This document shows, piece by piece, positions 57,788 through 64,000 of a DNA stretch of 64,000 bases (its first letter is position 1; each line of letters opens with the position of its first letter). This DNA comes from Bedellia somnulentella (lineage: Eukaryota > Arthropoda > Insecta > Lepidoptera > Bedelliidae). A model generated the notes under the pieces. It did not search any database and had not been told where the DNA came from. It worked only from the letters and a program-made list of their open reading frames with translations. The position numbers and the translations under genes are program-made. Where the stretch lies: assembly GCA_963576735.1 (NCBI GenBank), contig OY755186.1, forward strand, positions 15,053,970 through 15,117,969. The letters are read 5' to 3'.

Positions 57788-58927
57788 AATCCCAAGCAAC
57801 ACAAACTAGCTGAATAACTTTTATATAATAGCAATTCTGATGACTAAACGCTGTAAAAGATGTAGGGATAAGGTTTGTATAAGCGCTTATACAGGCAATA
57901 TTCAAGCAATTTGGGCACAAATTTAATCGCTTTAATCTGAATAACTTTTTGTTAATAGCTGCATACCAGCTGAATATAAGAACAGAAAGGTTGGTTAACT
58001 TCTGCATAAAAGCTGATCGACCCTTTGTTCAGAATTTAAAACTCTATTATTCAGATGAAAACATCAAACTCTGATATTCAGTCAATATTCATAATTCAGA
58101 TCTTTCTCGTTGTTTTATAAAGAAGTTATGTAAATAAATGTACAAAATCAGCATTTTGCTTCTTAATTGTGATCTACATACATAACATTTTACGTTAAAT
58201 TTCTAAGTGTAATGGTGGCATCGTTGCTGGAAGAAATTAAAAATATTGGTAAGTTATTTCTGTTAAAATGTTTTGTTGACAATACGATTATTAAAACGCA
58301 TGCTACTTTACTGTGAGAATATATATAAGTTTATAGTAAAATTTTCGAGCGCCACAAGATAAAACCAGTTGTAAAAAATAAACAATTGACTTATAATAAC
58401 CCTTTTCGACGAACGAAATATATTATTCAATTGTTACCAATCAAAGTAGTAGAAAACAAGTAGGTAAGTATTTGAATATTACACAGATGTTTTTTTAATA
58501 AAAACATCTATTTATTATTTGTAATAACATCGTTTAAATTTACAAAAGAGAGGTTATGTTAGGAAAAATAATGGCGACGATGTTGATTTTGAATATAAGC
58601 TGGTCACGCAGACGATTTGTTAAACATTTCTGCGTAACAGGTCACTTGTAACTGTCTTATCCAGATTATTTTTGGTTAACAGTACGTTTTAAGTCACAGT
58701 TCTGATGAACGGTTCTAAAGCTGCCCGTCTCAGTACTCTTATTAAGATTATTAGGGTTCTATAATCATCGGTTCTATTGAAGAAAAAGGCATCCATTGAG
58801 TTTCTTAAAATTGCAATTAGTTTTTTAATTTACCTTATCATATTAATTTAAGTAAGTCTCGCGCGACTGTGACTGGCGAAATGACTTGCTAATCGCGAAT
58901 ATCGCGATAACACAAACATAGCTAAGT
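57788..58927. mobile_element. Foreign DNA breaking gene C exon 5 (left end)
   Basis: Gene B similarity stops at 57787 and new sequence begins around CCCAAGCAACACAAACTAGC. Two related blocks, TAGCTGAATAACTTTTATAT and ATCTGAATAACTTTTTGTTA, lie within the first 200 bp, like subterminal repeats of a DNA transposon. A small open stretch at 58212-58248 is followed by GTAAGT. The right end of the insertion is not in the window, so the element cannot be named. Confidence 0.5.
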
Positions 58928-59436
58928 ACAGATCCACAATCATAACTTGGCCGGTGGCGACTACTTGCACTACTGTCGCCATTTTGAAATTTCGGCCTGT
59001 CATTGTCAGTTAGTTCTCAACTAAATAAAAATTATAGGGTGACCTACGTATAGAATAAATTATCCCTTTCATTAATATTTTTTGTAGTGGAAACTTTTTT
59101 TAAAGACAATTATTTTTATGATGTATCTTTGCTTATTAATAAACGCTTTTATTTCCAATATTCAATATAAAAATTTATGAAAATTATTATTTCTTTTGTT
59201 AAATTTTATCTAATTAGGCTAACACCGTCCGAAAAGTTGTGCGCGCATGACTATAGCGGTGCGGGTTACGGGAAGTGGGGAAATAATCCCGAATAAGATT
59301 TCACTTCGTATACACTGATGCGTGGGTTCTAATCCTAATGCGGGGATGTACCAATGTGTCATTTCTTAAGTCATAACTGTCTGACATATATATAAAAATA
59401 CAAAGCAAATACGACGTGATAACCGGTGTTGTACCT

Positions 59437-59790
59437 AATGGACCGTGCAAGCGACTAGTGTTTAAATCCCGGATCGGGCCTACATCAATTTTTCTTTTCT
59501 AAAGACATATGTGTGGTTGATTTATCACGGTTTGTAACGGTGAGGGAAAACATTGTGAGGAAACCCACATGGCTGAGTTGTACTTAGTGGTGTGACAGTG
59601 TATTCGTACAAAACGGCGATAGGCCTGCCCCCTATCACGTGAGTACACTGTCCATGCAAAACGTGGGTACTCTGAACACCAGGTGACAAAGTCACGTGAT
59701 GTTCAGAAGTATTAGTACCTCTGCCAAACCCCTTCGGGGGTATTCGGCGAGAACGTTTATGTTATGTTATGTTATATGTTACAAGGCTGT
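59437..59790 (+). repeat. S1 SINE, best-preserved 3' part
   Basis: It runs from a decayed B-box region (GTGTTTAAATCCCGG) through GAGGGAAAACATTGTGAGG and the palindrome GAACACCAGGTGACAAAGTC to CCTTCGGGGGTATTCGGC and a TATGT-repeat tail. An older, decayed SINE-like head lies just upstream at about 59290-59400. Confidence 0.78.
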
Positions 59791-60219
59791 TAAAAGCAAT
59801 AAAAAAGTGCCCATAAATTCACTGACCCAGCAAAATGAATGACCCAAACGATATCTGATGTTTAGAATTATTTTTTCTGTGCCACCTTTTTAGGGGATCT
59901 ATGTGTAAATATGAAATGTAAAAGACAGTACACAACAAGGTAAGTCTCTAATTTACAGGATTAAAAAAATGATTTTAAGTAGTTACCCACTTATTAACTC
60001 TGAGTGTCACAAATAACAAATCCTTGAGTATAAAATAATGAAACAGCTTGCAGAAAAGTACAATTGGCAGTGTTATCGCTAAAAGCTTCCAGACAACATT
60101 TGGGAGGTAAGATCATCATATTTAGAATACACAGTCATTCGGGTAGACATACCAGACAAGGGCAAAAATAAATAAATATAATTAGCTTACATTAAAACGA
60201 ACTTGTTTACTTACAATAA
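59791..60219. other. Nothing recognised
   Basis: AT-rich spacer with no supported feature. Confidence 0.4.
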
Positions 60220-60387
60220 TAGTTATTACATACATACAGTACCGTCTTTACCATAAGGGCACGCGGGGCCAGTTCCCAGGGCCCCCCATCGCAGGGGGCC
60301 CCCGAAAAACCAACAATTCCTGTCACACATTTATTTTCAGAACATTTTAGTCGGGCACATTACATTGTTTTTACAAATCAGTAATCG

Positions 60388-60735
60388 ATGACGAATCGAG
60401 CGCCTATTCTTACTGTACAATTTGTGAAAGCAGAAACATTTCTTAAACTTGTAGAAAATTTGTTAAATTTTTATCCGGCTTCGACAAAACAAAGTAAAAT
60501 TTTGACAGATCATTTATTTGCAATTAGAGTCCCGAAGTCTTTTTCGGAAACTAGATGGTCTGCACGCGCTAGTGCTATTAATATTAATAATATTAATGCT
60601 TTGCAAAATGGTTATTTAAATATTTCTGAAATTTTAAATCAACCAGGAGACACTAGAAAGAAAGCCCAAAACCTTGCAAAAAAAGGGAGACTGCTTTTCC
60701 AACGGAAATATGGAATGATCTTTTGGGAGTTATGA
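60388..60735 (+). pseudogene. hAT transposase remnant (ZMYM1-like)
   Basis: An open frame of 115 codons includes KSFSETRWSARASAININ, the conserved ETRW-S-R block of hAT transposases of the zinc-finger MYM-type-1-like kind. The N-terminal zinc finger and C-terminal dimerisation region are missing. Confidence 0.65.
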
Positions 60736-60859
60736 ATAAAACAAGTCTAAGTTTACAGAATAAAACTATGACCATGGACGTTGTAACGAATCTCTAATCA
60801 GTTATGTCAATACCGCACGCAATAATTCTGATTAGTACGAAGAAACGAAACTTCTACTG

Positions 60860-61150
60860 ATGAAAATCCATATGCTGACTGCAAAGAAATTGAAGAACTA
60901 CGAAACTCAAGTGGCGCAAGGCAGGGCAAATTGCGGACAGAACCGACTTTCGGCCTTTGTTACACGAAGGTTCTGGGGTGGCGGCTACGTACCGGACGAA
61001 GATACCGGGATAAGATGCACTCAAACTACACTACAGTGGGTAGGCCTCCCACATGGTGGTTTGATGAGGGCAGCGCAGGACCGGTCGTTGTGGAAATCTA
61101 TAGGGGAGGCCTAGTGGACGTCTATTGGCTATATGATCATTATGAATACA
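60860..61150 (+). repeat. RTE-type LINE 3' fragment inside hAT
   Basis: The frame reads KKLKNYETQVAQGRANCG, later MRAAQDRSLWKSIGEA, after a frameshift from TVGRPPTWW. The tail GTGGACGTCTATTGGCTATA matches the RTE 3' end seen in complement at 45697. Confidence 0.7.
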
Positions 61151-61889
61151 AAGATGCAATTAAATGAAAAAAACTTCGCAGCAAAAGCATAACTTTTTTT
61201 GAAGGATCATGATCCATGATGATCATGATTTGATGATCATCAGAGACTGCACAGTTGAGAGGCAGGGAAAAGTTTCGTGTAGATACTTTCATTCCCATAA
61301 TTGACACATTAAGCATGAAAGCATTAGAAAGAACCACCGCGCACCAAGAAATTAATAGTCGATTTAGTTTTCTTTGTCAGTAAACAACAATCGAATCTTA
61401 TAAGTTGACCAAAAAATGCAAAGAATTGCAATGTTTTTAACACAATATTTAAAAAAAAATAGCAAAACAATCTGTGAATTTAAATATCTCAATCTTACAT
61501 AACTAAATAAAATGAGATAAAATGGAGGTAACTTTTCCAAACGTAGAAATTGCTACAAGAATATTTCTTTGCCTAATGGTTACCAATTGTAGTGGAGAGC
61601 GGTTAGCTTAAGAGTATTAAAAAATAATTGCGAACAACAATGTTACAAGAACAACTGAGTAATTTGTCAATTATGTACATAGAAAGTAATATCCTTCAAA
61701 AATTTTACTTTAAGGACCGAATAGAAGATATTTCACAACAGAAATCCCGAAAGAAAACCTTATAGTAATCGTCACCACAAAGCCCAGCAGCATTGCATTA
61801 TTTTTAATATCAATTATATAATAATAAATCATACTATATTTGATTACCTATAATAAATGGTCTTGTTCATATTTATAAGTTAAACTTCT

Positions 61890-62170
61890 TCTCAGTCGTA
61901 ACACTCTTGACAGAGTGGTCGTGGTCGTCATTTTGGTTGGGTGACCCGCCGCACAATTCGTCGCCATTCCTCTCTGAGGGCTGTTTTTTTGGTGCATTGG
62001 TACAGGGGGTCATCCAGCGCTGCTTTGATTTGGTCCGTCCATCTCATTGGTGATCGACCACGCATTCGGGTGCCCTCTACTCTGCCCTGTACCACCAGTC
62101 GCTCGATTGACATGCGCCCGCGTCGAGATATATGTCCGAAGAAGGTTAAGATACGAGCTTGGACTATAGA
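61890..62170 (-). repeat. LINE C-terminal fragment inside hAT
   Basis: The minus-strand frame reads RLVVQGRVEGTRMRGRSPMRW, then DQIKAALDDPLYQ, the C-terminal segment of an RTE-like LINE protein. 61151-61889 between the two fragments shows nothing recognisable. Confidence 0.65.
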
Positions 62171-62313
62171 TGATAGGCGCTGTTTACTGATAAGTTAAAC
62201 AGTTTTAATTAATTAGTTTTTTTGACTTTCCAAAAGGGCCCCAAATTCTAGTGTGCCCAAGGGCCCCAGCCTAGTATAAGACGGCCCTGCATACATACAT
62301 ACATATACTCAAG

Positions 62314-62562
62314 CTGTGTAGTGTCGGCTTAGAATAGCACTACCCCATTTCTTCCGGTGGGTGTACGTAAGAGGCGACTAACGGACTTGGGGCTTTTTAT
62401 GGGATTTTTGGGCGATGCGGTTGGAGACCCATCACCAACAACCTTTATTCTACCATCTTTTCCCCACTCAACTTCCAAAAGTGGCTGAGGAATTTATAAT
62501 TTCTCAGCTCTGGCTACCCCTTTTAGGGATTTAATGCCGTGAGTATATGTATGTATGTATGT
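62314..62562 (+). repeat. Inner F1 copy with target-site duplication
   Basis: A full-length subfamily B copy inserted in the opposite direction into another F1. ATATACTCAAG occurs at 62303-62313 and 62563-62573, both derived from the 3' end of the outer F1. Confidence 0.88.
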
Positions 62563-63284
62563 ATATACTCAAGGCTGTAAATCCCTAGAAGGGGTAGCCC
62601 GAGCTAAGGAACTAGAAACTCCTCAGCCACTTTCGGAAAGTTGAGTGGGGTAAAGATGGTAAAATAAAGGTTATTGGTAATGGGTCTCCAACTGCTTCGC
62701 CCAAAAACATCTCAAAGCCCCAATACCGTTAGTCGCCTCTTACGTACACCCACCGGCAGAAATGGGGTAGTGCTATTTTAAGCCGACACTACACAGCAAC
62801 TAGTTATTAATTAAATGAATATTATATAAATTGTTTTATTAAGACATTTCAATACATAAATAAATTAGCCTGTATGATGTAAAGTTATTTCCCTTATAAT
62901 GGTTATTTTTTATTTACTGGCAATACTAATATCGATGACAGCGACAGCCCTTACCGGCCAAGAAAAGATTGTGGATCTGTAGGTACAGTGGCGGCATCTG
63001 TCAGCGGGCTAGGAGCCTATTGCGCGCGGCGCGCGGGCGCGGTTAACGTTAGTCGGTCAATCCAAACTTAAGAGAGAGGTCGCGCGCACGCTCAGACCAG
63101 ATCTTTGTCGCGCTCGCGGGGTGTTTAATTACACCTACTTTGTTGTTTGTACCTATCACAGTCCCGATATTAAAAATATAAGATCATATTTCTCGGCGTG
63201 TATTATAGGTACTGTCTATTAACCTTCTTTCTTAAAGAAAATTACTTTTGTTCAGTAACAACATCACTGATTCTTTGTTTTTAG

Positions 63285-63573
63285 AAAAATGATCAAAATA
63301 GTGGCTACACGTTGCAGAGGTCGGGTCGAGCTGCCGACTGTGCCTGGCTCCTGGGAAACTAGTGGAAAGTTGCGCTGGCCCAAAAGGAATGGCGATGTAC
63401 TTTCAAAAAATGCTAATGTTGTCCCCCAACGAGACTGGGGGACAATTGACTGCATTTTGAAGTGATCAGGCTTTCTTTCATATGAAGAAGCCGAAGCTGA
63501 ATTAAATAGAATGTCAGATCGAACAGATACCGAAGACACTGATGTTGAAGAAAGACAGCAAGCAGTGAGATAA
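63285..63573 (+). pseudogene. Exon-like coding fragment with one in-frame stop
   Basis: After a TTTTTAG acceptor, ATG 63289 opens a frame: MIKIVATRCRGRVELPTVPG, then SWETSGKLRWPKR, and after a TGA at 63463-63465 it continues in frame with SYEEAEAELNRMSDRTD and an acidic end, to TAA 63571-63573. The pattern of VP-SW-WP followed by an EEA helix recalls the N-terminal region of DUF4806-type arthropod proteins, many of which belong to transposons; this is a tentative match. It may belong to the DNA that broke gene C. Confidence 0.45.
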
Positions 63574-64000
63574 ATTTCGATGCGTTCCACTTCCAAGCCC
63601 CATCCCCTCCCATGCTAAGTTAGATCATGTAAGCTCTCGGGCTTTTTGTATGGGAGGCTGAAAATTATTTTTTCGTTTCCGTATCCATGTGTTATTGAAA
63701 AAAAATATCAGTTTTATGTGTAGGTTCTTTCCTTAAAGAAAAAGTCACAATACACATTGTTTTACATAAATTAGTGTCAAAGATTTTCAAATGTTAATAA
63801 TTTCTAATAAAACACATACATATTTCATTTCAAGTTTGATTTTATTTTTTAAAATCCCTCACTTAGTTTAGTTAATTATTACAACACAAAAGTTTTCCTA
63901 GAACATAATTGTTGTTTCATTACAAGTAAGCGGTGTGAGTAGCTGTGTGTGTGATTTGTGTGAGTAGGTACCTATGTGTTGATGTGTTTGTATTTGTGTA
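63574..64000. other. Window end, nothing recognised
   Basis: AT-rich, ending in GT-rich low-complexity sequence. No gene C exon 5 remainder, exon 6 or exon 7 was found here. Confidence 0.4.

Larger units (their letters stand above)
44621..57809 (+). pseudogene. Gene C: tandem SLC22 transporter duplicate, broken in exon 5
   Basis: Exons 44621-44790, 56013-56211, 56621-56721 and 57302-57453 are intact, match gene B exon for exon (exon 1 is 9 bp shorter) and keep the splice phases. The loop cysteines and N-glycosylation sites, and GGWMADR joined to FGRKK, are preserved. Exon 5 starts at 57730 but matches gene B only to about 57787; foreign sequence follows and brings a TAG at 57807-57809. A transcript read as is would give roughly 234 residues, less than half a transporter. 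No exon 6 or 7 was seen up to 64000. Either it is a pseudogene, or the rest of the gene resumes beyond the window after a large insertion. Intron 1 (11.2 kb) carries an RTE relic, a copia element and a Helitron. Confidence 0.8.
60237..62289 (+). mobile_element. hAT-type DNA transposon, degenerate (2053 bp)
   Basis: The ends are CAGTACCGTCTTTACC and the near complement GTATAAGACGGCCCTG, with 8 bp CATACATA on both sides. That duplication lies in a CATA microsatellite, so it is weaker proof than usual. GC-rich GGGCC tracts follow both ends. The interior holds a transposase remnant and two LINE 3' fragments. It sits in the tail of the outer F1 copy. Confidence 0.75.
60229..62801 (-). repeat. Outer F1 copy, split by hAT and by a second F1
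   Basis: The tail begins CATACATA at 60229; after the hAT it continues at 62290-62313, then resumes at about 62574 and ends CACTACACAGCA at 62799. TAGTTATTA occurs at 60220-60228 and at 62802-62810, so this F1 insertion came first and everything between was added later. Confidence 0.85.
58928..62980. repeat. Outer pair of 28 bp inverted repeats
   Basis: 58928-58955 and 62953-62980 are inverted copies with about four mismatches (left begins ACAGATCCACAATCATAAC). They bracket the S1, hAT and F1 block. They may be the ends or subterminal repeats of the element that broke gene C, or a chance-spaced repeat pair. Confidence 0.4.

Noticed and set aside
57780..58007. 75-codon minus-strand frame in the DNA that breaks gene C
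   Set aside because: Composition is unremarkable and it spans the exon-insertion junction, so it cannot be an old gene.

Overview
The window is eukaryotic and very probably from a lepidopteran (moth or butterfly). It is AT-rich, has GT-AG introns, and is packed with repeats of lepidopteran type: tRNA-headed SINEs, Helitrons starting TCTATACT and ending CTAG, RTE-type LINE 3' ends, and a short repeat with a TATG tail. No species can be assigned from the sequence alone.

Three host genes are visible, all on the + strand. Gene A (exons 5295-5459 and 7048-7161) is the 3' end of a 3CxxC zinc-binding protein gene; its upstream exons were not found. Gene B (18675-43085) is a complete seven-exon SLC22-type organic cation transporter of the major facilitator superfamily, 536 residues. 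Gene C (44621 onward) is a tandem duplicate of gene B. It has the same exon phases and a recognisably conserved promoter block, but exon 5 is broken at about 57787 by inserted DNA and no later exons appear before the window ends.

Most of the rest is transposable elements. 1-18500 holds gene A and many short repeats (families here called F1, F3, S1, S2), several terminal-inverted-repeat (TIR) elements and one LINE reverse transcriptase ORF. Gene B intron 1 holds F1 copies, a Helitron and a 1055 bp element with 315 bp inverted repeats. Intron 2 holds a gag-only LTR retrotransposon and a mariner. Intron 4 holds a SINE inside a SINE. Intron 6 holds an R4/Dong-type LINE with a long open frame, head to head with an apurinic-endonuclease (APE) LINE, and an RNase H LINE fragment. 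Gene C intron 1 holds an RTE LINE relic split by a complete Ty1/copia element with identical LTRs, followed by a large Helitron with another TIR element inside. After gene C's broken exon comes a nested block (60220-62810) of a hAT element and two F1 copies, whose insertion order can be read from target-site duplications (TSDs).

Repeat names. F1: about 250 bp, two subfamilies, TATG-repeat 3' tail. S1: tRNA-derived SINE of about 330 bp. S2: a second tRNA-derived SINE. F3: LINE 3' end encoding a short C-terminal peptide. F1, F3 and S1 end in a similar stretch of about 45 bp, which suggests that one LINE reverse transcriptase mobilises all three.
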